Positions 8,858-17,511 of a DNA stretch of 64,000 bases are shown one piece after another (position 1 is the first letter of the stretch; every line of letters begins with the position of its first letter). The notes under the pieces are model-generated. The model saw nothing but the letters and a program-made list of their open reading frames with translations. It ran no database searches and was not told the origin of the DNA. Both the position numbers and the translations under genes were made by a program. This stretch comes from an uncultured bacterium. Its GTDB lineage: Bacteria > Hydrogenedentota > Hydrogenedentia > Hydrogenedentales > Hydrogenedentaceae. Location: positions 1 through 64,000 of the forward strand of contig CAKZKR010000063.1 in the NCBI GenBank assembly GCA_937124615.1, in the 5' to 3' direction.

Positions 8858-9994
8858 TTGAAAAAAGTATTTCCTGTCCTTTTTTTATTTTCTTTCTATA
8901 TTATAAATTCGTACAGGGTTTTTTCGGATGAGAATCCGGAAGGACATATTGCTTATCTTTGTGGCCTGGATATAGATACATATCGTGTGCATACTATTGA
9001 GTTGGAAACAAATGTAGAGAAAGAGTTAACCATAGGAACCCACCACGGAGCTCCTGTATGGTCCCCCGATGGAAAGAAAATAGCCTTTTCTTCGAAGATG
9101 GAAGGGGGATTGTATATTGTAATTTGGGATAGTGTTACTGATAAATATAAGGTTTTGAAACATCAGTATTCATGGAATGATACTCCATCGTGGTCTGCGG
9201 ACAGTAAATATATATCCTATATTTCATGTGAGAAAGGGTTAACCGACCAGAAGGCGGTAGTATATGATATAGAACACGAAAAAGAGGAATTTTGGGGAGG
9301 AGAAAAAATCCCCTCTGTCATAAATCCTGTATGGTTCCCGAAGTTAGATATATTAAATGCTATGAGTGCAACTGTATCGCAGGTTACTTATACAGAAGGA
9401 TTTGATATAAACAAATTTTTTGAAGAAGGTTACTCTATCGGGGTTTTGATTGGTGTAGCGGTGTTTCAATCTGCGGAAAAGATGTTAACAACCGAATTGG
9501 TTCTTTTTAGTAAAACACAAGCAACACCGTTACCGAAAGAATTAATGCTGGAGTCAGCACGGTTTGAGGAACTCAATCCGCAGGTATCACCGAAAGGTTC
9601 CAGTTTGGTTTTTGAAACGAATGAAGCAGGAAACCGCGAAATCTATTATTTAGGAAGAAGAGGGATCTCGAACATTTCCAATCATCATTTAGCAGATTGG
9701 AATCCTGTTTGGTCTCCCAATGGGGAGTGGGTGGCATTTGAGTCATTCCGACATGGGAGGAGAGGTATTTATCGTGTATTTCCAGAGACAGCCCGTGTTT
9801 TCCCTCTGGTTGTTAGTGGCGATTATGATGCATGGAGTCCTGCCTGGTCGCCGGATAGTCAATGGATATGTTTTGTCGCCAATCCATCAGGAAAACCTCA
9901 ATTATATTTGAAACATATCGAAGAAGATAAAATAATACCATTAACAGAGAAATCTGTGAGTGTGGCCCCCTGTTGGAGACCGAAAACAAAATGA
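8858..9994 (+). CDS. TolB-like/PD40 beta-propeller secreted protein
   Basis: A 378-residue protein starting with TTG, chosen because a clean signal peptide follows at once (MKKVFPVLFLFSF...) and no ATG is near. It contains repeated PD40 motifs of the form WSPDGKKIAF, WSADSKYISY, WSPNGEWVAF and WSPDSQWICF, typical of a six- or seven-bladed propeller like TolB. Such domains bind peptides or proteins; the partner is unknown. It lies 44 nt after the M4 protease and its stop codon overlaps the next start (ATGA), so the three genes are probably co-transcribed. It is a propeller-only protein with no catalytic domain, so a periplasmic binding or scaffold role is inferred. Confidence 0.85.
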   Translation: MKKVFPVLFLFSFYIINSYRVFSDENPEGHIAYLCGLDIDTYRVHTIELETNVEKELTIGTHHGAPVWSPDGKKIAFSSKMEGGLYIVIWDSVTDKYKVLKHQYSWNDTPSWSADSKYISYISCEKGLTDQKAVVYDIEHEKEEFWGGEKIPSVINPVWFPKLDILNAMSATVSQVTYTEGFDINKFFEEGYSIGVLIGVAVFQSAEKMLTTELVLFSKTQATPLPKELMLESARFEELNPQVSPKGSSLVFETNEAGNREIYYLGRRGISNISNHHLADWNPVWSPNGEWVAFESFRHGRRGIYRVFPETARVFPLVVSGDYDAWSPAWSPDSQWICFVANPSGKPQLYLKHIEEDKIIPLTEKSVSVAPCWRPKTK

Positions 9995-11037
9995 GATTCC
10001 GATGGCATAAAGAGTATATTTTGATATTTTTAATGATAGGACTATTGGTTTCTTTTTTTAATGGATATGCCCGTCATGAAGATGGAACTCTGGGAATTAT
10101 TAAATTGCCAAATGAAGGTTGTCCAGTGATATTATCTCCGGGTCAAACATTTAATATTGTTGCAGAACAGAAAGGAACTATTTTTCTTATTGATAATGAA
10201 AAGAATATTATCCCGTTAAATGTACAATGGGAGGAGAAAAAAACGGAAATATATAAAGGTTCTGTCATATTAATGGGTGAAGATATAAAGGCGGGGTCAT
10301 ATTCAATACAGATTATCACAGAGGGAGGTGCGAAAGATGTAAACCCCCGTTCTATTTGGGTTCAAAACGAATTTAGAGAGTATTATACATTTGCACACAT
10401 AAGTGATATTCATATCCGTAGTGATAGTTTGCAGGATGAAAATGCAATTACTTTTCAGACCATCATTGAGAAACTGAATCAGAGTGATGCCCAATTTATA
10501 CTACTAACAGGTGACCTGACACATGAGGCTAAAACCGAACAGTGGCAGGTATTTCTTAATATCTTGAACCAAGCCCGAAAACCCACCTTTGTTTGTGCTG
10601 GCAACCATGACCGTAATGAAGATAATTACGAAAAAATGTTTTATACATCTACTTATGCTTTCCGGTACGGGAAAGACGGCTATATTATTTTCGATACCCG
10701 AGAGTACCGTACCGCAGATAGTTGGGGAGAGCAGGATACTTTGTTATATCGTTATCGCAGGGAACTAAAATCCAGTCGTTGGACCTTTGGTATTACCCAT
10801 CGATATGAGTTCACGATGGGAATTCGTTCGCAAATAATACTTTTTGTAGATGACCCTATCGATTTTATTTTGTATGGTCATACTCACCGTGAAAATACAA
10901 GAGAAGAATCGGTGATTCCCTGGGGAAAAACGCGTGTATATGTTGTCCCTGCAGAAAAAGATGGTTTTTACCGCATTTTTGATGTTGGGGAAGGGGGACT
11001 ATTTCCTCGACCCATACAGAATGTTAAAGGGAAATAA
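9991..11037 (+). CDS. Calcineurin-like metallophosphoesterase, membrane-anchored or secreted
   Basis: A 348-residue protein. I prefer the ATG at 9991, which overlaps the preceding stop as ATGA and is followed by a signal or anchor segment (about 8-26); an in-frame ATG at 9973 is also possible. Residues 32-125 form an N-terminal beta-rich domain. The phosphoesterase domain shows all family motifs: D139/H141 in ISDIH, GDLTHE (D175), GNHD (204-207) and GHTH (296-299). It probably hydrolyses a phosphoester outside the cytoplasm with two metal ions. Substrate is not evident. Its place in one operon with a secreted protease and a propeller suggests an envelope or extracellular role. Confidence 0.88.
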   Translation: MRFRWHKEYILIFLMIGLLVSFFNGYARHEDGTLGIIKLPNEGCPVILSPGQTFNIVAEQKGTIFLIDNEKNIIPLNVQWEEKKTEIYKGSVILMGEDIKAGSYSIQIITEGGAKDVNPRSIWVQNEFREYYTFAHISDIHIRSDSLQDENAITFQTIIEKLNQSDAQFILLTGDLTHEAKTEQWQVFLNILNQARKPTFVCAGNHDRNEDNYEKMFYTSTYAFRYGKDGYIIFDTREYRTADSWGEQDTLLYRYRRELKSSRWTFGITHRYEFTMGIRSQIILFVDDPIDFILYGHTHRENTREESVIPWGKTRVYVVPAEKDGFYRIFDVGEGGLFPRPIQNVKGK

Positions 11038-11112
11038 AAAAGGGGTACTTATATCTTAATAAAATTTTCAATATGGAAATAAGAAGGGAAAAAAGAATAT
11101 AATATTATTCAA

Positions 11113-11140
11113 ATTCCAATTTTTCTAAAATTATTGGAAT
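11113..11140. terminator. Inverted repeat between the metallophosphoesterase and acyl-CoA synthetase genes
   Basis: ATTCCAAT (11113-11120) and ATTGGAAT (11133-11140) are perfect 8-bp arms with extra TTTT/AAAA pairing inside the loop. No T-run follows on the plus strand, so a terminator function is uncertain; it could instead be an operator. The rest of the 167-nt gap is AT-rich and shows nothing else clear. Confidence 0.35.
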
Positions 11141-11204
11141 GTCAAAATTTGTCCCCAATGCGCAATTAGAATAAAAAATTATTTTTATTTATTAGGGAAT
11201 TTTT

Positions 11205-13313
11205 ATGCTTGAAACACTTGTAAGACCTAAAAGTATTGCTGTAATCGGGGCCTCTCGAACCCCGGGTAAAGTTGGATATTCTATACTTAATAATTTAATC
11301 TCTTCGGGCTTTGAAGGAAAGATTATCCCTGTAAATCCTTCCACAGACGAAATATTAGGTTTGAAGTGCTATAAAACACCAAAAGATGCGGGTATCCAAA
11401 TCGATTTTAGTATTATCGTGGTTCCTAACAGATTGGTGAAACCCGCGTTAGAAGAATCATGTTTAGCAGGGACTAAGTCTGTCTGTGTTATTACCGCAGG
11501 ATTTAAAGAAGTTGGACCTGAAGGAGCCCTTCTGGAAAAAGAAATAGCCCAGTATTGTAAGCAAAACCGTATGCGGTTGTTAGGTCCGAATTGTTTAGGG
11601 ATAATCAATACAGAAAACAGTATGAATGCCTCTTTTGCGACACAGATGCCCCGCAAAGGTTCTATTTCGGTAATTTCTCAATCAGGGGCTTTGTGCACAG
11701 CCATTCTGGATTGGTCTGTAGGTCGGGGTGTCGGCCTTGCAAAACTAATTAGTATTGGGAATAAAGCGGATATATCAGAGATCGATTTGTTGCAAATGTT
11801 AGGTGAAGATGAACAAACAAAAGTAATTGCATGCTATCTGGAAAATATTGTTCGAGGTGAGGAGTTTATAAAGATAGCAGAGCAAGTGGCGTCTATAAAA
11901 CCTGTGGTAATTTTGAAGGTAGGGACTACACAGGCAGGTAGTCGTGCGGCATCTTCTCATACAGGTAGTCTTGCAGGGGAAGATATTGCTTATGGTGCGG
12001 CGTTTCGAAGGGCGGGAGTTATTCGTGCCGAAACTTTTGAGTCTTTGTTTGACTATGCGTCTGCTTTGGCTATGCAACCTTTACCCAAAGGGAATCGGGT
12101 TGCTGTGATAACCAATGCGGGTGGGCCGGGTATTATGGCTGCGGATGCTGTTGAAAATTCAGGATTACAGGTCAAGCCGTTACAAACTGAAATTTCTTCT
12201 GCACTGAAACAAAAGTTGCCTCCTGCAGCAAGTGTAGCCAATCCGATTGATGTGCTGGGAGATGCAGATCCCGAGCGCTATGCAATGGCCCTCAATGCGG
12301 CACTGGATGATGATACTATCGATTCCGTTATTGTTATATTAACGCCACAAGCCATGACCCAACCTGCAGAAACCGCACGGGCCATAATTAACAATCTCCG
12401 TGGTAATAAACCTGTTTTGGCTGCGTTTATGGGTGGAGCAGATGTGATGCCTGCACGGGACGAGTTGGTATTGGCCAATTTGCCGGATTACCCATCACCG
12501 GAGAGGGCTGTTTACGCTTTGAAGGCTATGTGTGATTATTCCGCATGGAGACGTAGGCCTCCACGAATAGTGATGCGTTTTCCTGTAAATCGCCGAAGGA
12601 TAGAGCGAATTATCCGCAGGCAGATGCGAGAGGGTCGAACATTTATAAATGAGGTCGATGCAAAAGAAATTTTGCGTGCCTACGATTTCAATGTCCCGCC
12701 CGGTGCCTTAGCACGTACGGATGAAGAAGCGGTTACCATAGCAGACCGAATTGGCTATCCTGTGGCTATGAAAATCGTTTCGCCGGATATCGTTCATAAA
12801 TCGGATATTGGTGGCGTTCGATTGGGGTTGTCCAATCCTTCCCAGGTTCGTGATGCGTTTGACCTGATGGTACTACGCGTGATGCGTAAGATGCCCAATG
12901 CGAAGATTCAAGGAATTTATGTTGAAAAAATGGCTAAGCAAGGGCGTGAAGTAATTTTAGGTATGCACAGAGACCCCCAATTCGGTCCTATGTTAATGTT
13001 TGGTCTGGGGGGTATTTTTGTAGAAGTAATGAAAGATGTTAGTTTTTATTTAGCACCAATAACGGAGGAAGAAGCTTTACAAATGCTTGTAGGAACACGG
13101 TCCTATACCTTGTTAAAAGGAACACGGGGGCAATCGGCTGTTGATATTCATGCAATAGCACAGGCTCTGCAAAAGATGAGCCAGTTAGCAACAGAATTTC
13201 CAACTATTCATGAAATTGATATTAACCCGTTTATCGTTGGCGAAATTGGAACACCGCCTACGGTAGCGGATGCACGAATGATATTAGGAGGTCTTGATAA
13301 AAGCCATGAGTAA
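11205..13313 (+). CDS. ADP-forming acyl-CoA (acetyl-CoA) synthetase, alpha-beta fusion
   Basis: A 702-residue single-chain NDP-forming acyl-CoA synthetase. The order is CoA-binding domain (IAVIGASRTPGKVG at 11-24), the succinyl-CoA-ligase-like domains with LLGPNCLGI near 125-133, and a C-terminal ATP-grasp domain (about 480-700; KIVSPDIVHKSDIGGV). The phospho-histidine candidate H252 in SSHTGSLAG is present, so the enzyme should be catalytically competent, converting acyl-CoA, ADP and phosphate to acid, CoA and ATP or the reverse. The same scaffold, often with this histidine lost, forms the N-terminal part of bacterial lysine acetyltransferase Pat. Here no GNAT domain follows in the chain; one is attached to the next gene. 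RBS AGGGA lies 7 nt upstream. Confidence 0.9.
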   Translation: MLETLVRPKSIAVIGASRTPGKVGYSILNNLISSGFEGKIIPVNPSTDEILGLKCYKTPKDAGIQIDFSIIVVPNRLVKPALEESCLAGTKSVCVITAGFKEVGPEGALLEKEIAQYCKQNRMRLLGPNCLGIINTENSMNASFATQMPRKGSISVISQSGALCTAILDWSVGRGVGLAKLISIGNKADISEIDLLQMLGEDEQTKVIACYLENIVRGEEFIKIAEQVASIKPVVILKVGTTQAGSRAASSHTGSLAGEDIAYGAAFRRAGVIRAETFESLFDYASALAMQPLPKGNRVAVITNAGGPGIMAADAVENSGLQVKPLQTEISSALKQKLPPAASVANPIDVLGDADPERYAMALNAALDDDTIDSVIVILTPQAMTQPAETARAIINNLRGNKPVLAAFMGGADVMPARDELVLANLPDYPSPERAVYALKAMCDYSAWRRRPPRIVMRFPVNRRRIERIIRRQMREGRTFINEVDAKEILRAYDFNVPPGALARTDEEAVTIADRIGYPVAMKIVSPDIVHKSDIGGVRLGLSNPSQVRDAFDLMVLRVMRKMPNAKIQGIYVEKMAKQGREVILGMHRDPQFGPMLMFGLGGIFVEVMKDVSFYLAPITEEEALQMLVGTRSYTLLKGTRGQSAVDIHAIAQALQKMSQLATEFPTIHEIDINPFIVGEIGTPPTVADARMILGGLDKSHE

Positions 13314-15198
13314 TACATCTGACTTTAAAAAAGAATTATGTTATGACCCGAACTGGGAAGATAAATACTCTGATATGGTTGTTACTCCGGAGGAAGCGGT
13401 GCTCCGAATTCAACCGGGGTTCCGTGTTTTTATTGGAACCGGGTGTGCCCAACCTCAACGGCTGGTAGATGCTCTGGTTGCAAGACATGCAGACCTTGCA
13501 GATATAGAAATAGTGCATTTGTTAACTCTGGGGGATGCCCCCTATGCACAGAAAGACTTGACGAATCATTTTACAGTAAATAGTTTTTTTATTGCTCAGA
13601 ATGTGCGTCATATCATTCAAGAAGGATTGGGGGGGTATACACCTATATTTTTGTCAGATATACCCCGTTTATTTAAGACAGGGCAACTGCCTTTGGATAC
13701 GGCACTTATTCAAGTCTCTCCACCGGATGAAGATGGTATGTGTAGTTTAGGGGTTTCAGTAGATATTGTAAAGAGTGCAGCAGAGAATTCTCGATTGGTT
13801 ATTGCAGAGGTCAATCCACAGATGCCAAGAACCATTGGAGATTGCTTTATTCATGTTCATGACATTGATTATCTTGTTCCCGTAAATGAAACATTAATTG
13901 AGTTTCCCCTGGTAGAACCTGATGAAGTTACCCGCGAAATTGGACAATATATTGCAGGGCTCATTGAGGATGGAGCAACATTAGAGTTGGGGATTGGTCG
14001 TATTCCACAGGCGGTGCTTGAATTTTTGAGCGATAAAAAAGACTTAGGTATCCATACCGAAATGTTAACGGATTCAATTATAGATCCTATTGAAAAAGGA
14101 ATTATTACAGGGAAACGAAAAACTTTAGACCGTGGCAAAATTGTGGCAAGTTTTGCTATGGGGACAAAAAGACTTTACGAATATTTAAACAACAACCCCA
14201 ATTTTGCATTCTATCCGACGGAGTATGTAAACGACCCATTTATTATTTCGCAACAGAACAAAATGGTGGCCATCAATGTGGCTCTTGAAGTAGACCTGAC
14301 CGGGCAAGTCTGTGCAGATTCAATGGGTTCTAAGTTTTATTCCGGTATCGGTGGGCAGGTCGATTTTAATAGAGGTGCGGCACGTTCGAATGGGGGAAAA
14401 GCCATTATTGCATTACCTTCTACGGCCCATGACGGAGAGGTGTCGCGAATTGTTTGCCATTTAAGCGAAGGGGCTGGTGTGGTTACAACACGCGGGGATG
14501 TACACTATGTTATTACGGAATATGGTGTTGCCTATTTACATGGAAAGAATGTGCAGGAGCGAGCACTGGCTCTTATTAGTATTGCTCATCCCAAATTCCG
14601 TGAGAAACTATTAATGGAAGCCATTGAAAAGAAGTATATACGACCTGAACTTACAGATTTTAAGAACAAGATTGTTATAGGTCCAAGAGACATCCGTACT
14701 ACATATATATGTGATGATGGGACATCTGTGACGGTGCGTGCTATACATCCTACAGATGAGCCTCGCATCCGGGAATTGTTTTATTCTCTGTCTCAGGAAT
14801 CTTTGTATAAACGTTTTATGAGTCGTATGAAATGGGTTCCTCGTAAGCAGGTTCAGGAATTTGTATATATCGACCATCGAAATGAGGTATCCATTGTAGC
14901 AACTGTTCCCGATCCGGATGGTGAGGAAATCGTGGCAATGGGTGGGTACTATTTAAACCCAAAGACAAACCGAGCAGAAGTGGCGTTTGTTGTGCAGGAT
15001 GAATGGCAAAATCGAGGAATTGGCTCATTTCTTTTCCGTCATTTGATAAATATCGCCCGTCGGAATGGGATTGCAGGGTTTACCGCAGAAGTTCTTCGTG
15101 AAAATAAGCCCATGCAAGCAGTTTTTGAGCGGAGTGGACTGAAAGTGGAATCGCAACTTCATGAAGGAGTTTACAGTTATATCATGAATTTTGAATAA
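13306..15198 (+). CDS. Acetyl-CoA hydrolase/4-hydroxybutyrate CoA-transferase-type protein fused to a Pat-like GNAT domain
   Basis: A 630-residue bifunctional protein. Residues 20-455 are a class I CoA-transferase of the acetyl-CoA hydrolase family, with the catalytic Glu expected in GIHTEM (E252) and the GIGRIPQAVL loop before it. Residues 471-630 are a GNAT acetyltransferase with the acetyl-CoA loop QNRGIG (568-573); its opening (TSVTVRAIHPTDEPRIRELFYSL) and later motifs resemble the GNAT half of Pat lysine acetyltransferases. The start chosen is ATG 13306, 14 nt after AGGAGG (13286-13291); a TTG at 13294 is only 2 nt from that RBS. It overlaps the preceding synthetase gene by 8 nt, so the two are co-translated. 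Substrate acyl group is unknown. Confidence 0.88.
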   Translation: MSNTSDFKKELCYDPNWEDKYSDMVVTPEEAVLRIQPGFRVFIGTGCAQPQRLVDALVARHADLADIEIVHLLTLGDAPYAQKDLTNHFTVNSFFIAQNVRHIIQEGLGGYTPIFLSDIPRLFKTGQLPLDTALIQVSPPDEDGMCSLGVSVDIVKSAAENSRLVIAEVNPQMPRTIGDCFIHVHDIDYLVPVNETLIEFPLVEPDEVTREIGQYIAGLIEDGATLELGIGRIPQAVLEFLSDKKDLGIHTEMLTDSIIDPIEKGIITGKRKTLDRGKIVASFAMGTKRLYEYLNNNPNFAFYPTEYVNDPFIISQQNKMVAINVALEVDLTGQVCADSMGSKFYSGIGGQVDFNRGAARSNGGKAIIALPSTAHDGEVSRIVCHLSEGAGVVTTRGDVHYVITEYGVAYLHGKNVQERALALISIAHPKFREKLLMEAIEKKYIRPELTDFKNKIVIGPRDIRTTYICDDGTSVTVRAIHPTDEPRIRELFYSLSQESLYKRFMSRMKWVPRKQVQEFVYIDHRNEVSIVATVPDPDGEEIVAMGGYYLNPKTNRAEVAFVVQDEWQNRGIGSFLFRHLINIARRNGIAGFTAEVLRENKPMQAVFERSGLKVESQLHEGVYSYIMNFE

Positions 15199-15252
15199 TA
15201 TTAGGATATATTATTCACTATATATATAATTTCTTTATTTAAGGAGCCATTC

Positions 15253-16785
15253 ATGATACATCCATCGATTATTGAGTATATTGGGTCAACTCCGCCGGAC
15301 AAATTAGATTCAGGATTTTTGGGGTATTTGTGTAATTTAGCGGAAGTGGCCAAAATATCTCCTCAGGTTTCCGCTGGTATTGTGCAGGAATTAATAGACC
15401 AGCGAAGTCATTTAAAGTTGATTGCAAGTGAGAATTACTGTTCATTGTCAACACAGTTTGCTATGGCAAATTTATTAACAGATAAGTATGCAGAGGGGAT
15501 ACCGTACCAACGATTTTATGAAGGTTGTGGCAATGTAGATATAATTGAAGCGATAGCCTGTGAACAAGCGAAGAAATTATTTAATGCGGAACATGCGTAT
15601 GTCCAACCTCATAGTGGCGCTGATGCCAATCTGGTAGCCTATTGGACAATATTATCCGCCCGGGTGGAAACCCCTGAGTTGGAGCAGTTAGATATCAAAG
15701 ACCCATCTAAACTTACGCAGGAACAGTGGCGACAAATCCGTGAAAAGATGGGAAATCAACGGTTATTCGGCATGGATTATTATTCAGGGGGACATCTTAC
15801 TCATGGTTATCGCCGAAATATATCCGGCAAGATGTTCGATGCCTATTCCTATACCGTCCGAAGAGATACCGGCTTGTTGGACTATTCAGAGATAGAGAAA
15901 ATGACAAAGGAAATAAAACCACTTATATTGCTTGCGGGATATAGTGCCTATCCACGGAAAATTAATTTCGCCTGCCTGCGAGAAATTGCAGATAAGGTAG
16001 GTGCGATTTTAATGGTAGATATGGCCCACTTTGCAGGATTAGTAGCTGGAAAAGTTTTTCAGGGGGAATACGACCCGGTGGCTCATGCCCATATTGTTAC
16101 ATCTACAACGCATAAAACACTTCGAGGTCCGCGAGGTGGAATTGTGCTTTGTAAAAAAGAATTTGCGGAATTCGTGGATAAAGGCTGTCCGCTGGTTTTG
16201 GGAGGACCTTTACCGCATGTGCTTTCTGCTAAAGCAGTAGCCTTTACAGAGGCGAATCGCCCTGAATTCTGTGATTATGCACGGCAGATTGTTCGAAATG
16301 CACAACTGCTTGCGGAAGCCCTGAAAAGTGAAGGATTGGTTGTGGCAACCGGTGGAACGGATAACCATCTGATGCTTTTAAATGTTCAGGAAAGCCATGG
16401 TTTGACAGGGAGACAGGCAGCAGGAGCATTAAGAGCCTGTGGAATTACTCTAAACTTTAATTCGTTACCGTTTGACCCCAATGGCCCTCTGATTACAAGT
16501 GGGCTTCGTTTAGGAACGCCTGCGGTAACCACTCTGGGTATGGGTGGTATCGAAATGAAAGAAATAGCGTCTATAATTAGAGAGGTTCTGGATGCAACCA
16601 AGCCCGAAATTTTGACGGAAGGTCCCAATGCGGGAAAACCATCAAAAAGGAATTTTATTCTGGATGTTTCCGTTCAGAAGAAGCAGAAAGCACGAGTTTT
16701 GGAATTGTTAAACCAGTACCCCGTATATCCGAATATAGAGTTAGACCTTATTAAGAAATATTTCTTGCCTCAAACTTCTGCGTAG
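15253..16785 (+). CDS. glyA: Serine hydroxymethyltransferase, long form
   Basis: A 510-residue cytoplasmic PLP enzyme that interconverts serine and glycine while loading tetrahydrofolate with a one-carbon unit. The PLP lysine is K288 in STTHKTLRGPRGG, with DMAHFAGLVA before it. The usual bacterial enzyme has about 415-430 residues; this one has a roughly 45-residue N-terminal extension and an insertion (about 136-205) that includes LTQEQWRQIREKMG. Long forms of this kind are known in Chlamydiae and spirochaetes, so it is lineage-typical rather than aberrant. It lies 54 nt after the CoA-transferase/GNAT gene, with AAGGAG about 6 nt upstream. It works with FolD and GcvP at the other end of the window. 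Confidence 0.95.
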   Translation: MIHPSIIEYIGSTPPDKLDSGFLGYLCNLAEVAKISPQVSAGIVQELIDQRSHLKLIASENYCSLSTQFAMANLLTDKYAEGIPYQRFYEGCGNVDIIEAIACEQAKKLFNAEHAYVQPHSGADANLVAYWTILSARVETPELEQLDIKDPSKLTQEQWRQIREKMGNQRLFGMDYYSGGHLTHGYRRNISGKMFDAYSYTVRRDTGLLDYSEIEKMTKEIKPLILLAGYSAYPRKINFACLREIADKVGAILMVDMAHFAGLVAGKVFQGEYDPVAHAHIVTSTTHKTLRGPRGGIVLCKKEFAEFVDKGCPLVLGGPLPHVLSAKAVAFTEANRPEFCDYARQIVRNAQLLAEALKSEGLVVATGGTDNHLMLLNVQESHGLTGRQAAGALRACGITLNFNSLPFDPNGPLITSGLRLGTPAVTTLGMGGIEMKEIASIIREVLDATKPEILTEGPNAGKPSKRNFILDVSVQKKQKARVLELLNQYPVYPNIELDLIKKYFLPQTSA

Positions 16786-16849
16786 TCTGTAGAGGGGAAA
16801 GTTTGTTATAAATGGAACTGCAAAAATTTTTCTGGGTAAAAAGTGTTTT

Positions 16850-16858
16850 TGATATAAG
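16850..16858 (+). promoter_or_regulatory. Candidate extended -10 promoter of cysC
   Basis: TGATATAAG at 16850-16858 lies 28 nt before the cysC start. A second weak candidate, TGTTATAAA, is at 16804-16812. No clear -35 is visible. Confidence 0.35.
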
Positions 16859-16886
16859 TAAAAAGTTGATACGGAAGGAATACTGA

Positions 16887-17495
16887 ATGGAAGAAGTTGT
16901 AAAAGCAACAAATATTACATGGCATCAGGGTGATATTAAGCGTGAAGACCGCGAAAGGGCAAATGGACATCAAGGAGCGGTAATATGGTTTACTGGGTTA
17001 TCGGCTTCGGGTAAGTCCACACTTGCGCATGCTTTAGAAAACGCTCTGTTTGAAAGGGGATGTAAAACTTATGTTTTAGATGGGGATAATATACGCCATG
17101 GCTTGAATAAAGATTTAGGGTTTTCCCCACAGGATAGAGAGGAAAATATTCGCCGTATTGGAGAAGTGGCAAAATTATTTGCAGATGCAGGGCTGATTGT
17201 TTTAACAGCGTTTATCTCTCCTTATCGAAGTGACCGGGAAAAAGCAAGAAAACTCAATCCTAAAAATTTTATCGAGGTCTATGTTAAATGTGATATTGAT
17301 ACTTGTGAACAGAGAGACCCTAAAGGTCTTTATAAAAAGGCTAAGGCAGGTGAAATTCCAGAGTTTACAGGAATATCCGCTCCTTATGAAGAGCCTGAAA
17401 ATCCTGAAATTGTAATCGATACGGGCCAGTCTACTGTGGAGCAATCTGTAAATTTCTTATTTGCTTATCTTACTCAACATGGGATTATTTCATAG
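16887..17495 (+). CDS. cysC: Adenylyl-sulfate (APS) kinase
   Basis: A 202-residue kinase that phosphorylates APS at the 3' position to give PAPS. The P-loop is GLSASGKST (37-45), followed by [17 protein letters not shown] (64-80) and [13 protein letters not shown], all diagnostic for CysC. The first 28 residues are a normal short lead-in. GGAAGGA lies 8-9 nt upstream of the ATG. It is a stand-alone CysC without ATP sulfurylase (cysD/cysN or sat) or PAPS reductase next to it. PAPS could feed sulfate assimilation or sulfation of sugars; the window does not decide. It converges with relA with a gap of only 16 nt. Confidence 0.95.
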   Translation: MEEVVKATNITWHQGDIKREDRERANGHQGAVIWFTGLSASGKSTLAHALENALFERGCKTYVLDGDNIRHGLNKDLGFSPQDREENIRRIGEVAKLFADAGLIVLTAFISPYRSDREKARKLNPKNFIEVYVKCDIDTCEQRDPKGLYKKAKAGEIPEFTGISAPYEEPENPEIVIDTGQSTVEQSVNFLFAYLTQHGIIS

Positions 17496-17511
17496 TAAAA
17501 GCAGGATAATG

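Noticed and set aside
13294-13305. TTG start for the CoA-transferase/GNAT gene
   Set aside because: It is only 2 nt from AGGAGG. The ATG at 13306 is a better start even though its spacing is long.
15199-15252. Possible glycine or folate riboswitch before glyA
   Set aside because: The gap is only 54 nt and shows no aptamer-like pairing; the gcv leader lies outside the window.
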